DNA of 61,604 bases. Origin: Vibrio halioticoli NBRC 102217. GTDB taxonomy: Bacteria; Pseudomonadota; Gammaproteobacteria; Enterobacterales; Vibrionaceae. Made by a program: the position numbers and the translations under genes. This document shows positions 25,989-34,612 of this stretch, one piece after another. The notes under the pieces were generated by a model, which did not search any database, was not told where the DNA came from, and worked only from the letters and a program-made list of their open reading frames with translations. The first letter of the stretch is position 1; each line of letters starts with the position of its first letter. The stretch spans positions 1 through 61,604 of the forward strand of contig NZ_BAUJ01000031.1 in assembly GCF_000496695.1 (NCBI RefSeq), written 5' to 3'.

Positions 25989-26832
25989 CCTTTCTTAACC
26001 AATACTCTGAAGCAATGATATTTTTAGCTTTTAAGCTTGTGTGCAGGTAATTCTGCATATCCCACTGGAAAGCATTTTGCGCGGCAAGATGCCTGAAGTA
26101 TTTTAGGTTTGTACCGCGCTCAAGCCCTTCTTTTTGATCCAATTCACTAAGCACCACTGGGAGCTTTTCTTCCCAGTTTGCTTCTAACATCTGAAGAATG
26201 CTCTCAAACACGAACATTCTCTGAGAGCCATCAAGATCATAGCTGTGCATGTGGGGAGCTAACCAACGGATATTTTTCACAAAATGAACCGGCACTTCAT
26301 GTTCGGTAAAAATAAACCACTCGATTCCTTCTCCCTCCCAAAATCGCCGTTCTAATTCTAACTTCTCAATTGTCCGTTCATCTTCAAGATCCTGCGCATA
26401 CTTGACTGATATCGCTTTGCTCAGGTGCTGCCCATCTGAATTGAAATCCACAAGTAAGTCAGTTGTCATTACTTGGATAACACCTTGATAGGCAGGGTGT
26501 TTAATACCCAACCGCTTTGCTATAGAAACCGTTGCTTCAGGATTAAGAGGGAATTGCTCTCGGATATCGATAACCGAGTTTTGCCAATCGAAGATAAGAA
26601 ATGCAGCTAACTCAAGATCAGAAAGTAAATGAACAATACGATTATGAGTAAGAGCTGGTCGTCTATGAACCCTTCCTTTACTGGGAACATCTCGAACGGT
26701 AAGGAACGGATTGTAATGTTTGCCAACTCCCTGGCCTCGCTTCTCCTTTTGTAAACGCTTGAGAATAGCAGGTTCGAGTAGATTGGTGATTTCCCGAGGA
26801 TGAGGGGTAAGAAACGCAGCGTCTTGCTTCAT
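25966..26832 (-). CDS. tnsA: TnsA endonuclease
   Basis: A 288-residue protein like Tn7 TnsA (273). The restriction-enzyme-like core shows Glu in LSDLELAAFLIFDW (about 69), Asp in TTDLLVDFNS (about 121) and the Lys of ISVKYAQDLED (about 136). The C-terminal TnsC/TnsB-contact part follows. It cleaves the 5' ends, so the element should move by cut-and-paste. It is first in the tns operon, 118 bases from the transposon's right end, leaving a short control region with a long inverted repeat. Confidence 0.94.
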   Translation of the reverse strand: MKQDAAFLTPHPREITNLLEPAILKRLQKEKRGQGVGKHYNPFLTVRDVPSKGRVHRRPALTHNRIVHLLSDLELAAFLIFDWQNSVIDIREQFPLNPEATVSIAKRLGIKHPAYQGVIQVMTTDLLVDFNSDGQHLSKAISVKYAQDLEDERTIEKLELERRFWEGEGIEWFIFTEHEVPVHFVKNIRWLAPHMHSYDLDGSQRMFVFESILQMLEANWEEKLPVVLSELDQKEGLERGTNLKYFRHLAAQNAFQWDMQNYLHTSLKAKNIIASEYWLRKDAQYVHA

Positions 26833-26841
26833 TTTATAGTA

Positions 26842-26876
26842 TCCGAGTTATGCTCACTTATTAAGCATAACTCGGA
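26842..26876. promoter_or_regulatory. 13-bp-arm inverted repeat upstream of tnsA
   Basis: TCCGAGTTATGCT and AGCATAACTCGGA with a 9-base spacer lie 9 bases upstream of the tnsA start and before the TnsB sites. No U-tract follows, so an operator or an RNA hairpin in the tns leader is likelier than a terminator. It would sit within the first bases of the tnsA mRNA. Confidence 0.6.
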
Positions 26877-26882
26877 ATGACT

Positions 26883-26940
26883 ATAGTGTGATAGTTTTTT
26901 GCTTAGTATGGTACTTTTTTGTAAGTATGATAGTTTTTTG
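26883..26940. repeat. Right-end TnsB-binding sites (three abutting copies)
   Basis: Copies at about 26883-26902 (ATAGTGTGATAGTTTTTTGC), 26903-26921 (TTAGTATGGTACTTTTTTG) and 26923-26940 (AAGTATGATAGTTTTTTG), inverted relative to those at the left end. The tight tandem array and the spaced left-end set reproduce Tn7's asymmetric ends. They overlap the probable tnsA promoter, so TnsB may repress it. Confidence 0.85.
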
Positions 26941-26950
26941 AAGATTTACA

Positions 26951-26955
26951 CCTGA
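26951..26955. repeat. 5-bp target-site duplication, right copy (CCTGA)
   Basis: Exact copy of 3654-3658, directly after the TTTACA terminus. Confidence 0.95.
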
Positions 26956-27575
26956 GCCAAGAGGCGTCGCCTACGGCAGATTCAAGCAAGGTACGACACC
27001 TGAGTCTCAGAAGTGGCATCGTAGGTGTCGCTCAACGCCTAATGGACGAACTCGAACAGGTGCCACTCAATGAAATTCACATCGTACATGCCGCAGGACA
27101 ATATGAAAAAACGCCATTGCTGACTGAAAGTGGTGATCCTAGTTTGTTCAAACAGCATTTTGACGTTCATGTCTTTTTAATTTACGAACTGATTTCTTCG
27201 CTGGTTCCATTGATCCGTAGCGCCCAACAAACAGCCCTTATCACGATCTCCACTAATTTGACGGAGCGCGCTAACCGAGATAGTTACGGATATATTGCGA
27301 GCAAAGCGGCACTGGAGTCACTGACGAAACAATTTGCCTTCAATTTAGGCCAGTATAACTTTCAATCCAATTGCCTCTGTCCAGGTTATTTTTTATCGAA
27401 CATGAATGGCTTTAACGAAGAGATCGAAGAGCGAGTAATGGATAATTCACCGACAGGCAAACGCTTGACTCCGGAGCAACTTGCTCGAGCTATCGTCGCA
27501 CTATTTCATGCTGATTTTCATGGCCTGACTGGCGCAAAGATCCAATTTGATGGAGGAAATACTCTTGGTTTTTAA
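26956..27575 (+). pseudogene. Short-chain dehydrogenase, 3' fragment
   Basis: Remainder of the SDR cut by the Tn7-like element. It continues in frame from codon 34 once element and duplication are removed. It contains the NAG-equivalent VHAAGQY, catalytic Ser region TALITISTNL, the active-site SYGYIASKAAL (YxxxK), and the C-terminal CPGYF and GLTGAKIQFDGG signatures. An ATG at 27042 could start a truncated product lacking the nucleotide-binding motif, so activity is unlikely. Its end overlaps the start of the radical SAM gene. Confidence 0.92.
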
Positions 27576-28539
27576 TTCTTTCCCACAAACGATAGAGATT
27601 CAGACCTTCAGCAAGTGCAATGCGGATTGCTCGATTTGTCCGTACGAATCTGTATATGGAAACGTCAAGCACCAATATATGGAGATGGATTTAATCCAGG
27701 GCATCGTAGAGCAGGCCGCAGAAAATGGGGCGAGGCGTATCATTCCCTACTTGAACAACGAACCAACCTTAGATAGCCGATTTCTGGACATACTCCGTTT
27801 GTGTAAGAGCACAGGACTGGAGGTTGAGATTTCCTCGAATGGCACCGGGCTATCAGAAAAACGCATCCAAACGATTCTAGAAGAAGGTTTAATCGACGAC
27901 TTTCGTGTGAGCTTCTTTGGTGGGCAAGAGTCCACGTATCAGGCCTTAATGCCTAAGCTCAATTTTCAGCGCTCTTTAGAGAAAATTAAGCGGCTCCACG
28001 AGATGAACGCGGCCCACGATTCACCTATGGACATTCAACTGATCATGGTGCTGGTAGAAGGCTATGATTTTAAGAAAGAGCGCGAAGCCATACTGACGCA
28101 TATACCTGACGCTCATGTTCGCTTTTTTGGCTTTTTGGATCGCGCAGGCTCCGTGCCAACCCGAAATAACAACAAAGTCATCTGCCCCGACAACATGCAG
28201 TCACTGAACTATAAAGTGATCGGCTGCAAGCTTGAGCGACACCTAGAACGAATGAGTATCCTGAACAATGGCAACGTCATTTTGTGCTCTCAGGACTGGA
28301 AGCAGGAACGGGTTCTTGGCAACGTTCGAGACTCTTCCATCAAATCGATCTGGAATGGCGACAAATACTTAAATGAGCGACGCATGATCCATGCTCAAAT
28401 CACCATGCCGACTCAACATATCTGTAACCGTTGCAAACTGGCGATATTAGAAGATACCACAGGACAGCAAACGATGAATTTTCTTGGCGATCGTTACGTT
28501 GAAGAGGACGACACGAAAAAAGTTGGGGAAATACTATGA
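27565..28539 (+). CDS. Radical SAM/SPASM-domain enzyme
   Basis: About 324 residues from TTG 27565, chosen because GGAGGA lies 7 bases upstream; TTG 27547 or ATG 27550 are longer options. The radical SAM cluster motif is CNADCSICPYE (CxxxCxxC), reading TFSKCNADCSIC. A C-terminal SPASM-type set is visible: CKLERHLERMSILNNGNVILC, GNVRDSSIKSIWNG and HICNRCK. SPASM enzymes usually act on peptides or on carbohydrate and alcohol groups. No obvious precursor-peptide ORF lies beside it. It overlaps the SDR end and, by ATGA, the next gene. Confidence 0.88.
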   Translation: MVFNSFPQTIEIQTFSKCNADCSICPYESVYGNVKHQYMEMDLIQGIVEQAAENGARRIIPYLNNEPTLDSRFLDILRLCKSTGLEVEISSNGTGLSEKRIQTILEEGLIDDFRVSFFGGQESTYQALMPKLNFQRSLEKIKRLHEMNAAHDSPMDIQLIMVLVEGYDFKKEREAILTHIPDAHVRFFGFLDRAGSVPTRNNNKVICPDNMQSLNYKVIGCKLERHLERMSILNNGNVILCSQDWKQERVLGNVRDSSIKSIWNGDKYLNERRMIHAQITMPTQHICNRCKLAILEDTTGQQTMNFLGDRYVEEDDTKKVGEIL

Positions 28540-29087
28540 AAATCAGGGTAATTGGAGGACCTGGCAGCGGAAAAACGTACCTTTCGAGCAAAATTTCCAA
28601 ACAAATCCGGTTACCTTATTTCAGCCTGGATGACGTCTTCTGGGATGATTCCGATGGATTCAAAAGGCGGGACAAAGAAACAAGAGCGCAGCTCCTAGAT
28701 CAACGGTTAAGCCAGCAGAGATGGGTAATTGAGGGCGTGTACTATGAAGATTGGGTTGAACACTCGTTTGTGCAAGCCGATCTCATCGTCGTGTTAAGCA
28801 CCCCGCTCTATCTGCAACTATTTAGGATTCTTCACCGGTTTGCAAAACGAAAGCTGCGGTTTGAGCCCACATATCGGAGGGAAACTGTCCTGGATTTATA
28901 TCGCCTGCTGACTTGGTGCATTGACTATCACAGCCAACAACGACGGGATAGAGAAAACCTATTACAAGCCCATAAAAATAAAACAGTCATGGTTAGGAAT
29001 TACGATGAATTTATCAGACTTATCGAGCAGCGTCATTTATCTGCTCACTGCCCTTCTTTTCATTTACTGGATGAGGCGGATCATTAA
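28536..29087 (+). CDS. Small P-loop kinase (adenylate-kinase/FlaR-like)
   Basis: A 183-residue P-loop protein. MKIRVIGGPGSGKTYLSSKIS is a Walker A at residues 6-14, and FSLDDVFWDDSDGFKRRD is the substrate-lid region typical of the topology-modulation/FlaR-like group. IEGVYYEDWVE and LIVVLSTPLYLQLFRIL follow as in that group. It starts by ATGA overlap with the radical SAM gene and overlaps the glycosyltransferase by 83 bases. The substrate is unknown. Confidence 0.8.
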   Translation: MKIRVIGGPGSGKTYLSSKISKQIRLPYFSLDDVFWDDSDGFKRRDKETRAQLLDQRLSQQRWVIEGVYYEDWVEHSFVQADLIVVLSTPLYLQLFRILHRFAKRKLRFEPTYRRETVLDLYRLLTWCIDYHSQQRRDRENLLQAHKNKTVMVRNYDEFIRLIEQRHLSAHCPSFHLLDEADH

Positions 29088-30456
29088 ATCAACCCGTCAT
29101 CGTAAGCGTAACCGGGATTTGACCACGTCCATGAAAACCGAACAAAGTGGTAAAACCATTTACATCATAATTCCTGTATTGGATGAAGTAACGCGTATTC
29201 ATGCCACGCTAAAGCATTTTATCGAAATGTCCAAGCAATACGGTCTGGAGCTGACACCGGTGGTGGTGACCACCGAAGCGGAAACAGAGTATCAGCGCCA
29301 AAAGTACCAAGAGTTTGAGCGCGACAAGTTACAACTGTCTGACGATGATGCCTGGCATACCCTGACGAAAGACTTGTGGCATGCAGAGGTACCATTAAGG
29401 GAAGCCACCACCCCTGAAGAGCGGTGGACACAATTACTGAACGCAACGAATACAGTTACCTATATAAAATCACTCAGTACCACGATGTCCATTCTTCATC
29501 TGCACTACCCCCATAGTGAAGGAGTCATGGCCCATCAGGTAAATTATGCCATAAACAGACTGTGTGAACAGTTTGGTGAAGATTCGATTTTTGCGTTGTA
29601 TAACGCCGATTCAGCGCCGGATGCCAGAACGTTTATGTGGCTTCGCGGGCAGCCGGAGTTCCATGACCCGATGTTTATTTATCAACAATACGGACAATAC
29701 TCAAAAAACCTTGGACAGTTACTTGAGACAACCTGGCGATCACGCCTCGCATGTTATTGTCTGATCGCAGCGTCTGCTTGGCAGTTGCGATGGGCGCTTG
29801 GTTTTGAGTACTTTAATGCCATTCGTCAGCGCAGTTTATCGGGCAAAGCCAATACATCCATGAATTATTGCATTGGCCACGGACTCTTTTTTACGGGGGG
29901 GGTATTTCGAAAATTCTACGGTTTTTCAGAAGTATTTCCTAACGAGGACGCTATATTTGGCCTACAGGCCACATACCACAATATTCCTATTCGCCCGATT
30001 CCATACTTTGAAAGTTGTGAGTCACCGATTAAAGTTCGGAGTCTGTATATTCAAAAATCCACTTGGCATAACGGTCCTAGGCATGCCTTTCGGTATTACC
30101 GCCACCTGACAGAGAACCAATATAAAAAGTGGCCGCTTTTGTATTACTCGGCTCTGTTATTCGAGCATTCTGTCCGTTGGATTGTTATGCCCGTTATACT
30201 CATGCTAGCGAGTATCGCCTGCCTGTCTGGTCATCTGTCCGTCTTGGCTCTGTTATCGTTTTACCTTTTCTATTTGTGTATTCCTAGCTTGGTCGCCTAT
30301 CGAAGTCTGCGGGATCAGCAAATGCCTGCGACTCGAGCGATGATTATACCTATTTTACTCGGTTCTTATCCGATGTTTGTCTTGCATGGTTTGTCTGCCA
30401 TCCGTTCGATTTTCCGTGAATTGATGAACGGTCGTAAAGAAAAGACACCCGTCTAA
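29005..30456 (+). CDS. Membrane glycosyltransferase-like protein
   Basis: 483 residues from ATG 29005 (AGGA upstream), rather than the frame's first ATG at 28921. An N-terminal membrane helix (SSSVIYLLTALLFIYWM) is followed by a GT2-like start TIYIIIPVLDEVTRIHATL. FALYNADSAPDARTF gives the DxD-type position (NADSAP), and VFPNEDAIFGLQATY carries an ED acceptor-site motif. Two or three C-terminal membrane helices (WIVMPVILMLASIACL, VLALLSFYLFYLCIP) follow. It probably transfers a sugar at the inner membrane. It is embedded in the interrupted operon upstream of the nucleotidyltransferase. Confidence 0.75.
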   Translation: MNLSDLSSSVIYLLTALLFIYWMRRIIKSTRHRKRNRDLTTSMKTEQSGKTIYIIIPVLDEVTRIHATLKHFIEMSKQYGLELTPVVVTTEAETEYQRQKYQEFERDKLQLSDDDAWHTLTKDLWHAEVPLREATTPEERWTQLLNATNTVTYIKSLSTTMSILHLHYPHSEGVMAHQVNYAINRLCEQFGEDSIFALYNADSAPDARTFMWLRGQPEFHDPMFIYQQYGQYSKNLGQLLETTWRSRLACYCLIAASAWQLRWALGFEYFNAIRQRSLSGKANTSMNYCIGHGLFFTGGVFRKFYGFSEVFPNEDAIFGLQATYHNIPIRPIPYFESCESPIKVRSLYIQKSTWHNGPRHAFRYYRHLTENQYKKWPLLYYSALLFEHSVRWIVMPVILMLASIACLSGHLSVLALLSFYLFYLCIPSLVAYRSLRDQQMPATRAMIIPILLGSYPMFVLHGLSAIRSIFRELMNGRKEKTPV

Positions 30457-30474
30457 CCACCCAATGGGAAACAT

Positions 30475-31881
30475 ATGAAAAATATTCGACAGTTTGTCAG
30501 AGCCATGCTTGATGAAGGAGTAGTGCTAGATCAGGACCAGTTGGAGACCTTTATGTCTTGGGCACACTCTCAACATCTTCTCCTTTCTGCATCGCACCAG
30601 CTTAAAAATAACCAAGACGCACGGGCCAATATCGCCGCCTTAGCAGAATATGACGAGCGACTGAACCGATATCGAGTGAGGATCAATGACCGGATAAAGC
30701 GTTTACACAACATCGCTCAGGCCATGACTGAGGCCAATGTAGAGATTATTCTGATCAAAGGGTTATGCCTGTCCTATTACATTTACGCCGATCTCTATGC
30801 TCGTGATTTTAATGATATTGATCTGATCGTGTCGAAGGATAATTTCGTCAAAGCTTGTCAGGTTTGCTACGAGCTGGGTGGAGAGAGTGAATTTGACAGC
30901 GACTATGACGCCACATTCCACGTAGAAACCCATGAAGTTCGATTTACCTTTCCTGAGGGGGTTCTGATTGAAATTAAGTTTACGACCAGTTCGGTTCTCA
31001 ACGTTGACGCTTTTCAACGTCTACAGCAACAGCCAACCACTCTAGTGATTGATAAACATCACTACAGCACGCTGAACCTTGAAGCGACATTACTACTGTT
31101 GCTACTCAATATATGGTCAAGTTTTACGCAAGAGTTTGCGAAACTGAAGATCCGTGATGTCGTGGATGTTTTACTTTTCCTACGGCAACAATCTGCGCAT
31201 ATAAATAGCGTTCGTCTCATGAATCTGGCCATATCCTCATCGCTGTCTCAGAGCATCGCAGGTGCGATTGAGGTGTTGATACGGATCTGTGAAACGTTGG
31301 GTACTCCATTCCCTGACGATCTCACCACCTTGAAAATGTCGCTCAAATCCTGTTTGCAAACCTCTGTGGAGAGTACGGTCATCCACGTTGATAGTAACAT
31401 TCTCGACTACTTTGAAGACGCTGAAAAACGAACACAAATTTTCCACTGGTTGGCGTACCAAAATAGGTCCGAATCGCACTGTGCTTACCAATGCGAACAG
31501 CAACCAATATCCTATAGGAACGCCTATTTTGGTATCGCGATACATCTTATGACGCCTTTGACAACCGATGCTTTGCAAGTCGAGCTTCAGTGTAGCCAAT
31601 CAACCCAGGATGAGTTTGGAAAGACTTTGTTCCCGTATCTGATTATTTTCGATGATCAGCAGCGCCATTATCGACATCTACTCCGCTATCAAGAGGGAGC
31701 CTGGCGCATACTAGAAGGTCATGGGTTATTGGTCTCGACCAAGACGAGGGGCCAAAAAGTCACCGCCTGTATCGAAAGTGAAGAACTTCAGCATCTGTTC
31801 ACTTCCTCGCATCTCCACTACCGATTTTTCATGACCAGGAAAATGAAAAACAAACAGTTTTCAATACTATGGGATGAATGA
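30475..31881 (+). CDS. NTP_transf_5-type nucleotidyltransferase
   Basis: 468 residues. The segment IILIKGLCLSYYIYADLYARDFNDIDLIVSKDN carries the family pattern KG..L....Y.....R...DiDL, with the two metal-binding aspartates. Such proteins occur beside HPr-kinase-like genes in RiPP and other biosynthetic clusters, as here. The extra C-terminal 250 residues include many aromatic and Cys/His residues and are unassigned. It ends overlapping the first ABC-2 permease by 8 bases. Confidence 0.78.
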   Translation: MKNIRQFVRAMLDEGVVLDQDQLETFMSWAHSQHLLLSASHQLKNNQDARANIAALAEYDERLNRYRVRINDRIKRLHNIAQAMTEANVEIILIKGLCLSYYIYADLYARDFNDIDLIVSKDNFVKACQVCYELGGESEFDSDYDATFHVETHEVRFTFPEGVLIEIKFTTSSVLNVDAFQRLQQQPTTLVIDKHHYSTLNLEATLLLLLLNIWSSFTQEFAKLKIRDVVDVLLFLRQQSAHINSVRLMNLAISSSLSQSIAGAIEVLIRICETLGTPFPDDLTTLKMSLKSCLQTSVESTVIHVDSNILDYFEDAEKRTQIFHWLAYQNRSESHCAYQCEQQPISYRNAYFGIAIHLMTPLTTDALQVELQCSQSTQDEFGKTLFPYLIIFDDQQRHYRHLLRYQEGAWRILEGHGLLVSTKTRGQKVTACIESEELQHLFTSSHLHYRFFMTRKMKNKQFSILWDE

Positions 31882-32749
31882 AATGACGTCATTTTTTCGT
31901 AGCCTAGTATCGAGCGGTTATGGTTATCTGGTTTCTGCCCACCACATGATTTTTGCCTACAAAATGAATGTACTGCTTGGATTGTTCAATAATGTGGTTG
32001 CTTTGTTGGTTCAGTACTTTCTGTGGCGCGCCATCTTCGCGTCCAACAGTGGCGAATTTTATGGCTTTGAGGAGAGCCAGTACCTCGGCTTTATCGGCGC
32101 AGTTATATTTATTAAGCAGTTCACGACTCAAGGGACCGATCGTCGGCTTGCTGAACTGATCCGTACTGGGGATCTGGTGTTTAAATTGACGAAACCTCAC
32201 GGGTTGATCTTTCAGTGCTTTTTTGAAGCCTTAGGTGAATTGTCAGCCCGCCTTTATGGATTAGTACTCATCACACTGCTCGTGCTGGTCTTGGTGGGAG
32301 ATTGGCTTTGGACAAGTCAGCTTCCGTTATTTGGTGTATCACTGGTGCTGGCCTTCATCATTTCTTTCCAGATTTCGGTTATTTACGGTTCGCTGGCTTT
32401 ATGGACAACCAACGCATGGGGCTTATATCTATTGAGGCGCAACTTATTTCCGCTTCTCTCAGGTCAAGTCATCGCGCTACCGCTATTACGGCAACTTGGT
32501 GCATCTGAGCCTACCAATGTAACGGGAGAGTTGGTCGCGTCAGGGTCATCGGTGCTCTACCATATTGCCATTTATTCTCCTTTTCAGGCGGTTTATCAGA
32601 TCCCTGCTAACATTCTGATTCAGATGAGTCCAGACAGTGGAATATATAGCAGTTTGTTGATCCAATTGGGCTGGATAGTGCTTTTGTCTCTGATCAGCAG
32701 CCCTTTCATTCAGCATATCTTGAAGTCGTTCAATATTCAGGGGGCATAG
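31874..32749 (+). CDS. ABC-2 type permease subunit 1
   Basis: A 291-residue protein with about six membrane helices (e.g. VVALLVQYFLWRAIF, LVLVLVGDWLW, VSLVLAFIISFQISVIYGSLAL, LLIQLGWIVLLSLIS). It belongs to the two-permease ABC-2 export group. It is followed immediately by a second permease and the ATPase, so the exporter is a heterodimeric membrane pair with a shared ATPase. Confidence 0.85.
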   Translation: MNEMTSFFRSLVSSGYGYLVSAHHMIFAYKMNVLLGLFNNVVALLVQYFLWRAIFASNSGEFYGFEESQYLGFIGAVIFIKQFTTQGTDRRLAELIRTGDLVFKLTKPHGLIFQCFFEALGELSARLYGLVLITLLVLVLVGDWLWTSQLPLFGVSLVLAFIISFQISVIYGSLALWTTNAWGLYLLRRNLFPLLSGQVIALPLLRQLGASEPTNVTGELVASGSSVLYHIAIYSPFQAVYQIPANILIQMSPDSGIYSSLLIQLGWIVLLSLISSPFIQHILKSFNIQGA

Positions 32750-32751
32750 CG

Positions 32752-33567
32752 GTGTTGTCTTTAGTCAAGCTCTATTTCTCCATTACCAGATTGCGCTTGC
32801 GGAGCGCATTTTATTACAAAGCAGACTTTCTCGTTGGTGTCGTGGGTATGCTGATTGGTCAAGCGATCATGCTGTTCACTCTATCGATCATCTACACACA
32901 AACAGATGAACTGGCTGGATTTACTTTGTATGAAATGATGCTGGTTATGGGTTTGTCTCAGCTGGTTCGCGGTTTGGACTTGTTTTACAACGATTATATA
33001 TGGGTAGAAGCATTCAAAGGTTTCGCATCCGGGTCACTGTACTATTACATGACGAAGCCTCTTCCCATCTATTTTCAAATCATCACAATGCGCGTGAATA
33101 CACAATCACTGGCACCGATTACGGTTGGGCTTTGCTTGATCTCAGTGTATATTCGCCATCAAGCCAATTTCTCAACGCTGGATTATATTGCCCTTCTTTA
33201 CTTTATACTCATGGGACTTATCATCTTATTCTCCGTGAAGTTGATCACTGCGTCTTTGGCTCTTTGGTTTGGAAAAAGTGGTCAAGTCATGCAGCTCTTT
33301 TACGAGTTAATCGAGTTCACCAAATATCCCATTAATATCTATCACTTTTCAATCCAAATCCTGCTGCTGTATGTGATCCCATTAGGTGTCATTGGCTTTA
33401 TCCCGGTTTTGTTCTGGAAAGATGACCTGTTTTTTTTCCAAAACTTACCTCTATCAAAAAATATGCTACTGGTGTCGTACAGCGGGCTGTCTGCGGCAGT
33501 ATTCTTTCTCTTATCCCTTTTTATCTGGAAAAAGGGGCTTCGCTACTCCGGAGCAAGTGGAACCTAA
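32752..33567 (+). CDS. ABC-2 type permease subunit 2
   Basis: A 271-residue protein with six membrane helices, starting at GTG 32752 two bases after the first permease. MLVMGLSQLVRGLDLFYND and GSLYYYMTKPLPIYFQII match the cytoplasmic motif region of this permease family. Paralogous to the preceding gene. Confidence 0.85.
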   Translation: MLSLVKLYFSITRLRLRSAFYYKADFLVGVVGMLIGQAIMLFTLSIIYTQTDELAGFTLYEMMLVMGLSQLVRGLDLFYNDYIWVEAFKGFASGSLYYYMTKPLPIYFQIITMRVNTQSLAPITVGLCLISVYIRHQANFSTLDYIALLYFILMGLIILFSVKLITASLALWFGKSGQVMQLFYELIEFTKYPINIYHFSIQILLLYVIPLGVIGFIPVLFWKDDLFFFQNLPLSKNMLLVSYSGLSAAVFFLLSLFIWKKGLRYSGASGT

Positions 33568-33569
33568 CT

Positions 33570-34535
33570 ATGATTGACGTCTCACACTTATCTAAATCTT
33601 ACTTTGTCACAACTCCAGCAAAGAGCTGGCGTCAACGCCTGGCGCTTTTTTCGACTCGTCCACAACGCGAGATTAAAGCGCTGGATACGGTCAGTTTTCA
33701 AGTTGAGAAAGGATCAATATGCGGGATAATCGGCCTAAACGGGGCCGGTAAATCCACTCTGATTAAGATCCTCACTGGCGTGATAAGTCAAAGCTCTGGG
33801 CGATGTCTCGTCGATAGTATGTCACCCAGAGATAACCGTCGTCGTTATACCTCGGGTATCGGCGTCGTCTTTGGTCAACGTACGCAGTTGCTTTGGGACT
33901 TACCAGCTACCCAGACCTTCCAGCTGCATCAACGTATTTATCAAATCCCACAGTCGCGTTATCGACGAAATGTGGTGGAGTTTGGCGATATTCTGGGCGT
34001 GAATGAATTTGCGGATCGCCCTGTTCGTTTGCTCAGTTTAGGGCAACGAATGCGCGCAGAAATTATGGTAGCCTTGCTGCATGACCCGCATGTCCTTTTT
34101 CTGGATGAGCCTACCATCGGACTGGATGTCTTGGTGAAAGATAAAATCCGAGGAGCGATCAGCTCTTTAGTTCAAGAGCGTGGGACTACCGTTATACTCA
34201 CCAGCCACGATATGACTGACATTGAACAATTGTCCCAACAGTTGTTGCTGCTGGATCAAGGGCGTGTGAAATTTAGCGGAAACCAAGATGCATTTGCTAG
34301 CATACACAAAGCAGCGAAAACGTATCGATTCCGTTTAACGAACACGTTCGCTCATCCCCTGTTGGCGCAAGCTAGTGAGGAGGAACCGGGCGTCTATTCC
34401 ATTTCCGAGCCAAGTGTCGAAGGAGAAAGTGAGTTACTCTCCCAGCTTTGTGCTGAATTACCATTGGCAGCTCTCTCGGTGGAAAGCCACTGTCTGGAAA
34501 ATCTAGTAAAAACCTACTTCAGACAATCAGAATAA
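33570..34535 (+). CDS. ABC transporter ATP-binding protein
   Basis: 321 residues. Walker A GLNGAGKSTLIKIL (about 55-68), a Q-loop region VVFGQRTQLLWDL, the signature LLSLGQRMRAEIMVALL (LSLGQ replacing LSGGQ), Walker B VLFLDEPTIGLDV, and the H-loop LTSHDM. The Arg-rich loop before Walker A (TRPQREIKAL) and the C-terminal extension are typical of export ATPases for polysaccharides and related ABC-2 pairs. Last gene of the operon; a stem-loop follows. Confidence 0.92.
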   Translation: MIDVSHLSKSYFVTTPAKSWRQRLALFSTRPQREIKALDTVSFQVEKGSICGIIGLNGAGKSTLIKILTGVISQSSGRCLVDSMSPRDNRRRYTSGIGVVFGQRTQLLWDLPATQTFQLHQRIYQIPQSRYRRNVVEFGDILGVNEFADRPVRLLSLGQRMRAEIMVALLHDPHVLFLDEPTIGLDVLVKDKIRGAISSLVQERGTTVILTSHDMTDIEQLSQQLLLLDQGRVKFSGNQDAFASIHKAAKTYRFRLTNTFAHPLLAQASEEEPGVYSISEPSVEGESELLSQLCAELPLAALSVESHCLENLVKTYFRQSE

Positions 34536-34553
34536 GTAGTTTACAGTCCCTCA

Positions 34554-34587
34554 GGCAATCACTGGGAAGTTCGCCCAAGTGATTGCC
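34554..34587. terminator. Stem-loop after the ABC operon
   Basis: GGCAATCACT and AGTGATTGCC form a 10-bp stem with a 14-base loop, between the convergent ABC and NUDIX genes. The downstream U-tract is weak on the plus strand. Confidence 0.5.
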
Positions 34588-34612
34588 CAAGCTTCTTTGC
34601 TCAAGGTGGTCG

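Larger units (their letters stand above)
3659..26950. mobile_element. Tn7-like transposon carrying a hydrazine-type biosynthetic cluster
   Basis: A 23,292-bp element. The ends are TGTAAAC (3659) and TTTACA (26950), flanked by CCTGA on both sides. Each end carries three copies of a motif of the form CAAAAAACTATCATACTT, spaced in the left end and abutting in the right end, as for TnsB sites of Tn7. At the right end lie tnsA, B, C, D (two ORFs) and E in Tn7 order, all transcribed inward. The remaining 15 kb is one biosynthetic operon. The element sits inside an SDR gene, not beside glmS. With TnsD split and TnsE present, a TnsE-type (replication- or plasmid-associated) insertion is plausible, but this is inference. 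Confidence 0.95.

Noticed and set aside
3659..26950. Possible CRISPR-associated (CAST) version of the Tn7-like element
   Set aside because: No cas genes or repeat-spacer array inside the element; target selection genes are tnsD and tnsE.
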